Origin: Deltaproteobacteria bacterium
GTDB lineage: Bacteria > Desulfobacterota > DSM-4660 > Desulfatiglandales > HGW-15
DNA length: 64,000 nt
NCBI GenBank assembly: GCA_020060215.1
Contig: JAGVAP010000061.1
Coordinates: 23,143-87,142, forward strand
Direction of reading: 5' to 3'
Shown piece after piece: positions 18,195 through 28,100 of the stretch (position 1 is its first letter; every line of letters starts with the position of its first letter). The notes under the pieces were generated by a model, which saw only the letters and a list, made by a program, of their open reading frames with translations, ran no database searches and had not been told where the DNA came from. The translations under genes and the position numbers were made by a program.

Positions 18195-19412
18195 CTAACG
18201 GTTTTTCAGGTAGGCCTCTATCCTGTTCAGCCCTTCGTGGATGCGGTCGATCGAGTTGGCATAGGAAAACCGGAGGAACCCTTCCGCGTTCCCGCCGAAA
18301 TCGATCCCGGGGGTGACGCCTACACCGGCATTCTCGAGCATCTCAAATGCGAGCTTGTACGAATCCATGGAGAGGTGCTTGGCATTGACCAGGACGTAGA
18401 AGGCCCCTGCAGGTTCGACGGGCAGGCCGAAGCCGAGCTCTTTCAACCTGCGGATCATGATCTTCCTGCGTTCGTTGTAGGTCGCACGCATCCTTTCCAC
18501 GTCGGGCCCCGCCTTGGTCAGCGCGGCCACCCCCGCCCACTGGCTCACGCTTCCGGCGGAGATGTAGAAGTTCTGCTGGATCTTCTGGATGGGGCGCACG
18601 AATTCCTTCGGCGCAACGATGTAGCCGAGCCGCCATCCGGTCATGGCATAGGCCTTGGAAAAACCGTTCAGGACAAAGACCTTATCCGTGAACTCCAGCA
18701 GGGTGTGTTCTCGTTCCCCATAGACCAGGCCGTGATAGACCTCGTCCGAGACGATGTAGGTCCCCATCTCTCCGATCTCCTTCATCCTCTCCGGAGGGAG
18801 GAGATTCCCGGTCGGGTTGGCGGGGGAGTTGACGAGAATGGCGCGGGTCCTGGCCCCGATCTTCTTCCGGATGTCCTCGGGCCTGAGCTGAAACCCGTCC
18901 TCTTCGTGCCCTTTGACGGGGACCGGCACTGCCCCGAGGAATCGGGCGAAGTTCGGATAACAGGGATAATGCGGGTCGGAAAGGATGATCTCGTCCCCCG
19001 GTTCGAGGAGGGCGGAAAAGAGCATGAAGAGCGCGGGCGACGTCCCGGATGTGACGATCACCTGGTCGGGGGTGATGGTGACGCCGTACTTCGTGAGGTA
19101 ATGGCTGCAGATCGCCTCCCTCAGTTCGGGGATGCCGAGGCTGTGGGTGTAGTGGGTGTGGCCCTTCCGGATGGCCTCCACCGCGGCCTCGCAGATGCAA
19201 TCGGGCGTGGGAAAATCAGGCTCCCCGATCTGGAGGTGGACGATGTCCCGCCCGGCCTTCTCCAGTTCGTGGGCCCTTTCCAGGACATCCATCACGATGA
19301 AGGGGGGGATGTCTCGGGACCTCAGGGTGGGTCCCGCCTTGCATCGGCTCTCTTCAAGGTACGGCATCCTGTCGGCAGGTCCGTGGCTATCCGCGTCTTT
19401 CACTCGCTTCAA
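18195..19412 (-). CDS. Pyridoxal-phosphate aminotransferase, class I/II
   Basis: Fold-type I aminotransferase of 405 residues, probably acting on an amino acid such as aspartate or alanine. The substrate-binding region IGEPDFPTP, NSPANPTGN, the SDEVYHGLVY segment and the PLP lysine in NGFSKAYAMTGWRLGY are clear, and the C-terminal Arg lies in GFLRFSYA. TTG 19412 has AGG-rich upstream sequence and overlaps the TPR gene by 26 bp; ATG 19367 is an alternative. It is the last gene of the leftward hisI-hisG-TPR group. The exact substrate cannot be fixed. Confidence 0.9.
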   Translation of the reverse strand: MKRVKDADSHGPADRMPYLEESRCKAGPTLRSRDIPPFIVMDVLERAHELEKAGRDIVHLQIGEPDFPTPDCICEAAVEAIRKGHTHYTHSLGIPELREAICSHYLTKYGVTITPDQVIVTSGTSPALFMLFSALLEPGDEIILSDPHYPCYPNFARFLGAVPVPVKGHEEDGFQLRPEDIRKKIGARTRAILVNSPANPTGNLLPPERMKEIGEMGTYIVSDEVYHGLVYGEREHTLLEFTDKVFVLNGFSKAYAMTGWRLGYIVAPKEFVRPIQKIQQNFYISAGSVSQWAGVAALTKAGPDVERMRATYNERRKIMIRRLKELGFGLPVEPAGAFYVLVNAKHLSMDSYKLAFEMLENAGVGVTPGIDFGGNAEGFLRFSYANSIDRIHEGLNRIEAYLKNR

Positions 19413-20151
19413 GGAGCCTCTTCGCCTCCATCTTGAACTGTCCGGCCTTATCCACGTTAATGGCCTGGAGGATCAGTTGCCGCGCCTCTTCGCGGCGGTT
19501 AAACCGGAGGAACACATTGGCCAGCTGCAGGTACGGCAGCGGACGCTGAGGGTCGAACTGGATGGACGACTTGTAGGCATCGATCGCCTCCTGCCACTGC
19601 CGCAATCCCTCATGGGCGATTCCCATGTTCAGATAGGCGTCGCCGTACTCGGGAAAGACCTCGACGGCCTTTGCGCAAGCCTGCAGGGCCTTCTCATGCT
19701 GCCCCAGGAACAGGTAGGAGGCGCCGAGGTTGTTGTAGGCCAGGAAACGGGAGGGATAGATGAGGTCGGCGGCAGCCCTGGCAAAGAGATCGACGGCCAT
19801 GGCGTGCTTGCCTTCCGATGCATACACGATTCCGAGGTTGTTCATCGCATCCGAGAAACCGGGTTTGATCTGCAGGGCCTTCCTGAAATGGGCCGCCGCC
19901 CTGTCCTGCTGCTCGAACCGGGCATAGGCGAGACCGATGGCATTCTGCAGCTCCTCGTTCTCCGGGTCGGCGGCCTCCGCTTCGAGGAGCGTCTTCAGCG
20001 CCGCCTGCCGGTTTCCATCGGCAAGGAGCGTCATTCCGAGCTTCAGCTTTGCCTCGGTCTGGGCCTTGGTGACGGCCTGGTCCTGCACACAACCCGGCAT
20101 GGGCGCAAAGACCAGGAGACAGAGCAGGAGGGCAGGGAGCGTTCTCTTCAT
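19387..20151 (-). CDS. TPR-repeat protein, exported, PilW/PilF-like
   Basis: 254 residues: a hydrophobic signal (KRTLPALLLCLLVFAP) ending MPGC, a weak lipobox, so possibly a lipoprotein, then about six tetratricopeptide repeats (e.g. ALQIKPGFSDAMNNLGIVYA, AVEVFPEYGDAYLNMGIA). Such proteins are scaffolds; PilW/PilF-type lipoproteins assist secretin assembly, but no pilus gene is here. ATG 20151 is chosen because it overlaps the hisG stop as TGATG and opens the signal peptide. Function otherwise unknown. Confidence 0.85.
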   Translation of the reverse strand: MKRTLPALLLCLLVFAPMPGCVQDQAVTKAQTEAKLKLGMTLLADGNRQAALKTLLEAEAADPENEELQNAIGLAYARFEQQDRAAAHFRKALQIKPGFSDAMNNLGIVYASEGKHAMAVDLFARAAADLIYPSRFLAYNNLGASYLFLGQHEKALQACAKAVEVFPEYGDAYLNMGIAHEGLRQWQEAIDAYKSSIQFDPQRPLPYLQLANVFLRFNRREEARQLILQAINVDKAGQFKMEAKRLLEASERRG

Positions 20152-21023
20152 CAGATCACCTTGTTCAGGGGGTACTCGATGATCCCCTCGGCACCGGCCT
20201 TCATCAGCCTGGGGATGAGGTCTCTCACCACCTTGGACTCCACGATCGTCTCCACGGAGAACCATTTCGTGTTGTAGAGGCCGGCGACCGTCGGGGCGTT
20301 CAGGCTGGGGAGAATACGGACCACGGTTTCCAGCTGCGGCTCCGGGACGTTCATCTTCAGCCCCACCAGCTTTTCCGCCCTGAGGGCCCCCTTCAGGAGC
20401 ATGATGATCTGGCCGATCTTGTCGCGCTTCCACGGGTCGCGGTACGAGTCCTTGTTCGCGATGAGCCGGGTGTTGGAGGTCATCAGCTCATGGATGATCT
20501 TGAGCCCGTGGGCCCGGATGGTGCTGCCGGTTTCGGTCACCTCCACGATCGCATCCGCAAGGCCGGAGATGATCTTGCCCTCGGTCGCTCCCCAGGAGAA
20601 CTCCACCTGGACATCGATCCCCTTTTCCCTGAAGTACTTCGTGGTGAAATTCACCAGCTCCGTGGCGACCTTCTTCCCCTGGAGGTCTTCGATCTTCCTG
20701 ATGTCCGAGTCTGCGGCCACGGCCAGGACCCAGCGCGCCGGGTTGGTGCTCACCTTGGAATAGACCAGGTCGTCGACCGTGACCACGTCGGATTCGTTCT
20801 CCTCGATCCAATCCTTTCCCGTGAGCCCCGCATCGATGGTCCCGTTCTCCACATACCGGGACATCTCCTGGGCCCTGCACAGCGTGAACTCGAGGGTCTC
20901 ATCGTCGACATCGGGGAAGTAGCTCCTGCCGTCGATGCTGATCTTCCAGCCCGACTTCTCGAAGAGCGTGACGGTCGCCTTTTCGAGGCTCCCCTTGGGT
21001 ATGCCGAACTTCAGCTTGTTCAT
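20151..21023 (-). CDS. hisG: ATP phosphoribosyltransferase, long form
   Basis: First step of histidine biosynthesis, feedback-inhibited by histidine. 290 residues is the long HisG form, with a C-terminal ACT-like regulatory domain (about 215-290, [19 protein letters not shown]). The catalytic part has [21 protein letters not shown], the [12 protein letters not shown] segment and the PRPP-binding [16 protein letters not shown]. It overlaps hisI by 4 bp (ATGA) and touches the TPR gene by 1 bp. Confidence 0.96.
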   Translation of the reverse strand: MNKLKFGIPKGSLEKATVTLFEKSGWKISIDGRSYFPDVDDETLEFTLCRAQEMSRYVENGTIDAGLTGKDWIEENESDVVTVDDLVYSKVSTNPARWVLAVAADSDIRKIEDLQGKKVATELVNFTTKYFREKGIDVQVEFSWGATEGKIISGLADAIVEVTETGSTIRAHGLKIIHELMTSNTRLIANKDSYRDPWKRDKIGQIIMLLKGALRAEKLVGLKMNVPEPQLETVVRILPSLNAPTVAGLYNTKWFSVETIVESKVVRDLIPRLMKAGAEGIIEYPLNKVI

Positions 21024-21397
21024 TTCCGATACACCTTCTCCGGATCGAATATCTTTTCGCCGACCACCGTGACACTGCCGTCCGGGCCGATCTGGTTATG
21101 GAAGCAGCTCTCGTACCCCGTGTGGCAGGCCGCGCCGCCCACCTGCTCCACCTTGTAAAGGATGGTATCCCTGTCGCAGTCCAACCGGATCTCCATGACC
21201 TTCTGCACGTGGCCCGAGGTCCCGCCCTTGTGCCAGAGCTCGTTCCGCGAGCGGCTCCAGTAATGGGCCTCGCCGGTCTCCAGCGTTTTGTCCCAAGCGA
21301 GCCGGTTGACGTAGGCCAGCATCAGGACCTTCCCGTTGCGGTGATCCTGGACGACCGCGGGCAGGAGCCCGTTTCCTTTTTCGAAATCAGGAAGCAT
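21020..21397 (-). CDS. hisI: Phosphoribosyl-AMP cyclohydrolase
   Basis: Third step of histidine biosynthesis, opening the adenine ring of PR-AMP. 125 residues, single-domain form without the HisE part. Zn and substrate motifs are seen in [33 protein letters not shown] and CHTGYESCF. Coupled to hisG, so hisI-hisG form one unit; other his genes are outside the window. Confidence 0.95.
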   Translation of the reverse strand: MLPDFEKGNGLLPAVVQDHRNGKVLMLAYVNRLAWDKTLETGEAHYWSRSRNELWHKGGTSGHVQKVMEIRLDCDRDTILYKVEQVGGAACHTGYESCFHNQIGPDGSVTVVGEKIFDPEKVYRK

Positions 21398-21527
21398 CGT
21401 ACGACCCTTTCAAGTGAGCCCATAAGATAACATATGGGAAGGTTAGCGCAAGCGGAAATCCGGACCAAGATGTTCTCTCGTCCCTCGTCCCAGGGAACCG
21501 CAGGTGAACGGTCGTCCAAGCGGAGCG

Positions 21528-22571
21528 TCAGCGAAGCGGTCGTTCGAGCGCGCTCTTCTTCCCGGCCAGCTGCCCGCAGGCGGCGCTGATGTCCCGGCCT
21601 TTGCTCTTGCGGATGATGGCGGTGAATCGGCGATCGATGAGGATCTCCTGGAAGCCCTGCACCCTCTCGTCGGTCGGGGGCGACAGGTCGAGCCCCTCGT
21701 GGGGGTTGAGCGGGATCAGGTTGATCTTGGCCTTGATGCCCGAGAGCAGCTTCGCCAGCCTCACCGCATCCCGATCGCGATCGTTCACGTCCCGGATCAG
21801 GATGTACTCGAAGGTGATCCTCCTCCCGTGCGGGAGGGGAAACTCCCTGCATGCGGCCATGAGGCTCTCGAGGGGATAGGTTCGGTTGATCGGCATCAGG
21901 AGATCCCGGGTCCTGTCGTCCGCCGCGTTCAGGGAAACGGCCAGGTTCACGGTCACCTCTTCGCCGAGCCTTCGGATCTGGGGGACCAGCCCGGAGGTGG
22001 AGAGGGTGACTTTGCGGTGGGAGAAATTCATGCCTTCCAGATCCACGATGTTCCGGATCGCCCTGGTCACGGCATCGTAGTTGGCAAGGGGCTCGCCCAT
22101 GCCCATGAGCACCAGGTTGGTCAACCGGTCCGGGTCGGCCATGGAGCGCCTGACCTGGATGACCTGGTCCACGATTTCGGAAGGTGTGAGGTTGCGCTTG
22201 AGCCCCTGCTTGCCGGTGAGGCAGAAGCGGCATCCCATGGCGCACCCGGCCTGGCTCGAGATGCAGAGGGTGAAATGGCCCCGCTCCGGGATGAGCACCG
22301 ACTCGATGAGGTTTCCGTCATGGAGCCTGAAGAGATGCTTCCGGGTGCCGTCCCTGGATTCCTGGACCTCCGTTTCCTGCAGGACCTGCAGCAGGGCCCC
22401 GCGCTCCAGGTTCCGCCGGGCGTCCCGGGAGAGGTTGGTCATCTCCTGAAACGACGCCGCAAGCCCCTTGAAGATCCACTGTCTGATCTGGGCCGCCCGG
22501 TACGGCTTGAGGCCGATGGTCTCGACCCACTGCCTGGTCTCCTCCAGGCTCAGCCCCTTGATGTCAATCAT
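21528..22571 (-). CDS. rlmN: Dual-specificity 23S rRNA/tRNA methyltransferase RlmN
   Basis: Radical SAM enzyme that methylates C2 of adenosine 2503 in 23S rRNA and A37 in some tRNAs. 347 residues. The cluster motif is GCAMGCRFCLTGKQG, the GMGEPLANYDAV SAM-binding motif follows, and the acceptor Cys near the C-terminus is in ISAACGQLAG. It overlaps the next upstream gene by 8 bp. Confidence 0.96.
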   Translation of the reverse strand: MIDIKGLSLEETRQWVETIGLKPYRAAQIRQWIFKGLAASFQEMTNLSRDARRNLERGALLQVLQETEVQESRDGTRKHLFRLHDGNLIESVLIPERGHFTLCISSQAGCAMGCRFCLTGKQGLKRNLTPSEIVDQVIQVRRSMADPDRLTNLVLMGMGEPLANYDAVTRAIRNIVDLEGMNFSHRKVTLSTSGLVPQIRRLGEEVTVNLAVSLNAADDRTRDLLMPINRTYPLESLMAACREFPLPHGRRITFEYILIRDVNDRDRDAVRLAKLLSGIKAKINLIPLNPHEGLDLSPPTDERVQGFQEILIDRRFTAIIRKSKGRDISAACGQLAGKKSALERPLR

Positions 22572-23256
22572 CGCGGCAGGACCTCGTTGCGGCGGCCGAA
22601 GGGTTGGCGTAAAGGGTCCGCATCTTCGCCAGCTCCCACACGTAGTCGTAGAGGTGGAGCCCCTTGCTGGCTGCGATGATCTCCCCGTCCTCCACGCCGA
22701 TGCAGGAGCCCATGTATTCCTTCAGGAGCTGGATGGCGCCAAGGTTCGCGGGGAACCCGTTCCACAGGTCCCACGAGCGGAAGTAGACGACGAAGTGGAG
22801 CCTGCCGTCCATGATCCTGGTGTCGATGCCCCTCAGGCATGGGGGGTCGGTCTGCAGGATGCACTCGGGCTCCCCCACGGTCATGTAGGCCTGGTTCGTG
22901 GCATGGCCGTCCTCCCTGTACATGCGGATGACCTCTTCGATCTGTCGCTCCAGGTACTGACCATAGGTGTACTCCTCCCCTTCCTGCCTGGCCGAGGTCA
23001 TGAGGTAGGGGAGGTACTGCTCGAGATACCCTTCGGCCACAGGGTTGGGAATGCCGAAAGAGGGAGGGATATCCGGCAGGAGGGGACGGACGCAGGGAAA
23101 CTTGATATGGACGGTGACATAGTCGAATTCCAGCCGCTTCTGTCCCTTGTAGCTGCCCCGCTCGATGGTGTACTCCCGGCCCTTCTCCAGGAGCCGGTAC
23201 ACGCACTGAAACCAGGCATCCGGCAGATCCCGCGCCTCGATGAACTCCAGATTCAT
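22564..23256 (-). CDS. Thymidylate synthase-like protein, archaeal type
   Basis: 230 residues with the ThyA-fold active-site arrangement: a Cys in QTDPPCLRGID, followed at the right distance by YFRSWDLWNGFPANLGAIQLL, which matches the dUMP-binding RSxDxxxGxPxN region of ThyA. The overall shape and length resemble methanogen thymidylate synthases rather than E. coli ThyA (264 aa). The catalytic role (dTMP synthesis) is inferred; a hydroxymethylase-like role is possible. The gene overlaps rlmN by 8 bp and is translated first. ATG 23256 with GGAGG-like upstream sequence. Confidence 0.75.
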   Translation of the reverse strand: MNLEFIEARDLPDAWFQCVYRLLEKGREYTIERGSYKGQKRLEFDYVTVHIKFPCVRPLLPDIPPSFGIPNPVAEGYLEQYLPYLMTSARQEGEEYTYGQYLERQIEEVIRMYREDGHATNQAYMTVGEPECILQTDPPCLRGIDTRIMDGRLHFVVYFRSWDLWNGFPANLGAIQLLKEYMGSCIGVEDGEIIAASKGLHLYDYVWELAKMRTLYANPSAAATRSCRDD

Positions 23257-23341
23257 GCAGTGTCGTCCCTCCTACTGTGATCAGATCCTGCCCAGGAAGG
23301 CACTAGACACAGCATCGTGTCACGGAAACGTGTCACGTACT

Positions 23342-23554
23342 TTGGTGTCTTCGTGTCTTAGTGGCGGAGCTTATTGCGGCCCTCAGGCCGGTATTAGGAT
23401 TCTGCAGTCCGGCCAAGGCTTTGTCAATTCCAAATGGTTCCAGGGTGGAGGATGCAGGATCCGGAGAACCGAAGGTCGGGTGCATCTGCTCTCCGAATCG
23501 CTTCGACGCTGATCGCAGTTGTGTAGGATGGGTGAAGCGGAGCGAAACCCATCC
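23342..23554. repeat. Two dispersed repeats in the 23.3-23.7 kb gap
   Basis: The 431-bp gap 23257-23687 carries a TTGGTGTCTTCGTGTCTTAG copy (from 23342) and one GTAGGATGGGTGAAGCGGAG copy (23523-23554) of the repeat that forms a perfect inverted pair at 52685-52772. GTGTCACG direct repeats lie near 23320. No gene seen. Confidence 0.7.
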
Positions 23555-23687
23555 AACCGGCCAGCGCCGCGGCGGGCGGCTGGGCTGAACAGGATCGCTC
23601 GAGGATCCGGGCATTGATGTTTTTGCGTTGTCTCCGACAGGGACGATCCCGTATGATCGTTCAAACCGGCAAAAAAGGAGTGGAACC

Positions 23688-24809
23688 GTGGCACTGAAAG
23701 AGCGGATCAGGGAAAAGGCATTGGAACTGGGGTTCGAAGACGCGGGTTTCACCGGCGTGGAGCCGCTGGACCTGTACGTCCGGGAGATCGAGTCCAGGCC
23801 GGAGAAGATGTACGCGTGGGTGCAGACCGAACGCTTCAACGTCCGTCGAGGTGCCGAGTTCGGCCGAAAACATCCCTGGGCCGGATCACTGCTGGTCCTG
23901 ATCCGAAACTACCACCGGCGGGCCTTCCCGCCGCAGTTGATCGGGACCATCGGCCGCTGCTACCAGGTGGATGAGCGCAAGGAACAGGGGACCGAGCACA
24001 GGCGCTTGACCGATTTTTTCGCTTTTCTAAAGAGCGAGGGCATCCGTTTCTGGTTCGAAGGGGAACTGCCCGCCCGCATGTCTGCGGCCCGCGCCGGTCT
24101 TGTGACCTACGGTAAGAACTGCTTCGTCTATGCGCGGAACAGCATGCTGGGCTCCTCGTGGCTTGAGAGCATCCCGCTGATCCTGGACGCGGAGATCGAG
24201 CCGGATCGGCCGTCCATCGAGCTGGGCTGCCCCGAGTGGTGCCAAAACGCCTGCATCGCCGCCTGCCCTACCCATGCCCTGTATGGGCCGCTCAAGATGA
24301 ACCCCCTCCTCTGCATCGCCTTCAACACCTACCATGCAGAAGGCATGACCCCGGTGAAGCTGCGGGAGCCCATGGGGACCTGGGTGTACGGATGCGACCG
24401 CTGCCAGCAGGTCTGCCCGCGCAACCAGCCGTGGATGCAGCAGTCCCTCCCGGAGAACCCTTCCCTCATGGCACGGGCGCCCGACTTTGCCCTGGCCAGG
24501 CTCCTTACGATGGACGAAGATCATTACCTAGGCAAGGTCTGGCCCCTGGCGTTCTATATCTCCCGAAAGGAGATCTGGAGATGGCAGATGAACGCGGCGC
24601 GGGCCCTGGGAAACCTCGGCGACCGCAACCATGTCCCGGTCCTCCTCGAGTCCCTGGCCCACAGCCCTTACGAAGAAGTGCGGGCCATGGCTGCCTGGGC
24701 GCTGGGTCGGCTGGGCGGCGCGCCGGCGCGGAAAGGGCTTGAGGCCGGAAGGGAGCGGGAGTCAGGCCTGGTCAAGGAGGAGATCGAATCGGCCTTGTCC
24801 CGTCTCTGA
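23688..24809 (+). CDS. QueG-like 4Fe-4S protein with HEAT repeats
   Basis: 373 residues related to epoxyqueuosine reductase (QueG), a cobalamin/Fe-S enzyme of tRNA queuosine modification. An N-terminal QueG-like domain (1-190), two Cys clusters and C-terminal HEAT-like repeats (NAARALGNLGDRNHVPVLLE, EVRAMAAWALGRLGG) follow the QueG plan. The first cluster reads CPEWCQNACIAACP, spacing 3-3-3, whereas QueG has 2-2-3; the second is CDRCQQVCP. I therefore call it QueG-like, not QueG. GTG 23688 is set by AAGGAG upstream. It could act in a different reductive reaction. Confidence 0.75.
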   Translation: MALKERIREKALELGFEDAGFTGVEPLDLYVREIESRPEKMYAWVQTERFNVRRGAEFGRKHPWAGSLLVLIRNYHRRAFPPQLIGTIGRCYQVDERKEQGTEHRRLTDFFAFLKSEGIRFWFEGELPARMSAARAGLVTYGKNCFVYARNSMLGSSWLESIPLILDAEIEPDRPSIELGCPEWCQNACIAACPTHALYGPLKMNPLLCIAFNTYHAEGMTPVKLREPMGTWVYGCDRCQQVCPRNQPWMQQSLPENPSLMARAPDFALARLLTMDEDHYLGKVWPLAFYISRKEIWRWQMNAARALGNLGDRNHVPVLLESLAHSPYEEVRAMAAWALGRLGGAPARKGLEAGRERESGLVKEEIESALSRL

Positions 24810-25176
24810 GCCGGGCGGGCCTGTCTCTTGCGCTTTCAACCTTGTGGAGCAAGCTCTGGAGATGAATGCACAAGCCGAGCAGATGAAAGGCATCGGTGAC
24901 GATTGGCACTCTTGTAGGCGGAAGCTGCGCCCCTTCTTTGGGATGCCCTCCTGGGCGAGCAGGAGGGATGGCTGGGTCCACCAAGGAAGGAGCCCCCAGG
25001 AAGCAAGAACCGCGGGTTATCAGCTTTTCGCGTGCGGTTTGCTTTCACTCTTCATATCCAGACTCCGCCTTTACTGTCATATGCAGACGATATCTGCGAC
25101 GGAATTAGCTCCTAATCTCCCGGGGTAGGGTGGCAACCTTATGGCAAGGTATCTCAGATTAAGGAGTGTTAAGGAA
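24810..25176. other. Gene-free gap at the left edge of an AT-rich island
   Basis: No ORF with coding character, tRNA or terminator stands out. A GCCCTCCTGGGCG-AGCAGGAGGG inverted repeat lies near 24940-24970. Base composition shifts from GC-rich to AT-rich across this gap, marking the likely left boundary of acquired DNA. Confidence 0.5.
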
Positions 25177-28100
25177 CTAGTTCACGCGCAAGTTTTGAAT
25201 GTAATCTGATAAGAAATCTATCCGAAGGAATACAGCCCCAAAATCTTTGGGGGGGAATCTAGTCCACCAGTAAGTCAAACGGCTCACGTAAATTGTTTCT
25301 ACTCTAGGGTGCGCCTTTGATTCCATTGGCCATCCCAGAGCATTTGCGATCTCAAAGAGGTGCATCTGCAAATAGTCTCGCCTTTTGTTAATCTGCTCAA
25401 AGTGACCGTTGTCCATCCCGGGCTTTCCAAAAATCGTCTCCCTGAGTCTCTTCGCATCTTTTAGACAATGTACAGGAAGCAGATCCTTGCACTCAATGTT
25501 AAGAACTACCTTCCTATCGGGGCAGAATGCTAAGACGTCATAATCTCCAAGCTCTTTTGGATGCGCGTTTTTCGGTTTGAGTTTGTGAAGTCTAAGGTTC
25601 TTCCTTGCATGAGGAGTGTATCTCAAGACTATCTCCAAAGCCTTGTCAGCCAAGGAATCCTCTATGAGCTTCTTTTCACTTCTCAACACTCCTTCTATGG
25701 ATTTAGATTCAAGGTCCGTAGGCAGCATTCCTCTAGTAACAGCCCCGGACCATATAATCCCTGCTCTCCTTGTGGAATAAGGACCCCAATGATATCTCCT
25801 CCCTATTCGTATCAGAGGTCTTATGTTGTACCTAGAGAATCTCTTCCTGTATTCCCATACCGGCAAGTCGAAACAAGGTGTATCTTGGCCTAAAACGCGC
25901 AAAACCTCATCCCTCTTCAGAGTCAGAAAATTAATTACCGATTCGACCACTTTATGGGTAATGCCCGGGACCTTGTCTATACAACTTTTCCCTATTTGGT
26001 TACTTGTTGCAGAATAGCTCGGGCTTTCTGTGATTCCGTTTAGCGATGACGGCCAAAAAGTAAGAATCTGAAGAACACTTATCATCTCTGTAAAGCTGAA
26101 CCCCAGATCCTTCTTAGCGGCATAGTCTAATTCCAACAGAAAATCATCCGCTGGTCTAGGCGACTTTACTCTGTCCTCCCGCCGACCACTTGTCCCTAGT
26201 TCAATACTTGCCATCTCATGAGAGAACGCTTTTTCATCCTCTTCTATTCCTCGGTCATACACAACTTCAACCAGGTAATCTCGATTCAACTTCATGCCAA
26301 CAGAGAATAACTCGTAATGCAAGTTATCACTTGCGCTATAAAAAACATGCAACCAGTCAATCAAGGCAATCAGGTACTGGAATTGGTCTTTCCCGAGTAC
26401 CTCTTTCCCTCTTGGTTGAAGCTGAACAAATTTCTCGATTAAGTATCTATAGTTTTTGTGTTTTCTAAGGAATTCATTGTGTTCTCCTGCATACCTAATC
26501 TCGGGCTCATAATCTACTTCATGAGTTATCGCGTTCTGAAGGGTATAACAACTTCGTTCATACTCGTCATTAAGAGCGTCAATCCGGGCCAGCAAAAATG
26601 GAACATCATTTCCAAAGTCGTGACGGCCAACCTCATGATCTATTTCAGAAACTATCCCATCTCTTAGGACATCCAGAATTCCCTTTGCGTCTTCAAGTTC
26701 ATAGGCAGTCTCCTCTTTTAGGCCGAGTTCTCTTGCAATTTCAGCAACCCGTTTCTTAGCCTGTTTGAAATGTTTTGGCTCAGGCACAAAAGGACTTATC
26801 AGTTCCGGAAATGCGGCAAATTTATCCGTGATGAAAAGCTTAAACCTAGGCTTACCAGCCCTTGTCTTTTCCAACTTCTCTCTGATTGAACCAAGTTGTG
26901 AATCAGGAGCTACTTCGTTCAACTGTTCTATGACTTCCAACAGTATATCAACGTCGAAGGAGCGATCATCAGCCTCTAAGAGTGCTTTTGAGACTCTTTC
27001 ATCGTCATAAACAATACGTACGGCATGTTCACCAAGACCTGGAAAGCCAATGTCGCTGCGCCAAAGAGTTGTGATTTTGCACAAGTGAGAGAGATGTTCA
27101 AACCTGTCATTATTCGCCACGATAGAAAGAGGAAACACATTCACATGAAGTCTATCATAGCGTTTGAAGAAAAGGTGCTTCTCGATGATTGAAATTCTCT
27201 GAGACATTGAGTCTTCTAAGCATTCCATCAGGAGGTTTGATATATTTCCTCGGGGATAATCCATTTCATGAAATGGTGCGGTTATGGTCACACAAGTGGA
27301 GCCAATCTTGCAGAAGAGGACGGCTCCGAGATAACCCCTCGCGATTAATCTTGTTCGTGTCTCCGTCTCTTTTTCAATCCTCCAAGCTCGTGGGTGATCA
27401 AACGATCCAGCCTCGGGGAACAACTTCCAAAAACTAGATAGAGTTTTGAACCTCCTACTCGTTCCCCAGTGTGGATCAAGCGAGATAAACGTAGGCTGAA
27501 TAGCTCCGCTAATGAGGACTCCCTCAGAATCCTTGAATGAAGCGAACATGTCCAACATGCTTAAAAACGAATGAGTATGGCCTGACAATCCATCAAAGTA
27601 TTCGAGAAAATCTGCAAAGTCATCATATTGATCCATCTCATCTATGATGCCCAAGAATGCATCGAGGAACATGAGTCGACCAGGCGTGGATTTGGGCATT
27701 CGAATAGGTCCTAATTCGGTTGAAACTTGAGGAACCACAATAATCAGTTCAGGCTTAAGCATGGCTTTCCCAGACTCAGAGCGAAACTGCACATTTTGCC
27801 TATCAATATGCATAGCGAGTGTAATAGGTTGGGATGAAGCCAATAAGATGGCCTTCTTCAGGTCCTGTGAATTCCTTTTGATTTCTTGCTCAGTTGCCTT
27901 AGAAGACGCCGAAGGTTGCGTCATAAACAGCATTACCAGCCTGTCTCTCGACACAAATGCCACAGGGAACAACGTGTGGTGTGGAACTCCTTTTTTATCT
28001 AGTGCGCTTACCAAACGCAGGGCATTGCCTCTCCTCTGGCGCTTTTGAATATACTGAAATAGCTCGGCGCCTAATCTAATGGAATATCTAACTCGATCAG

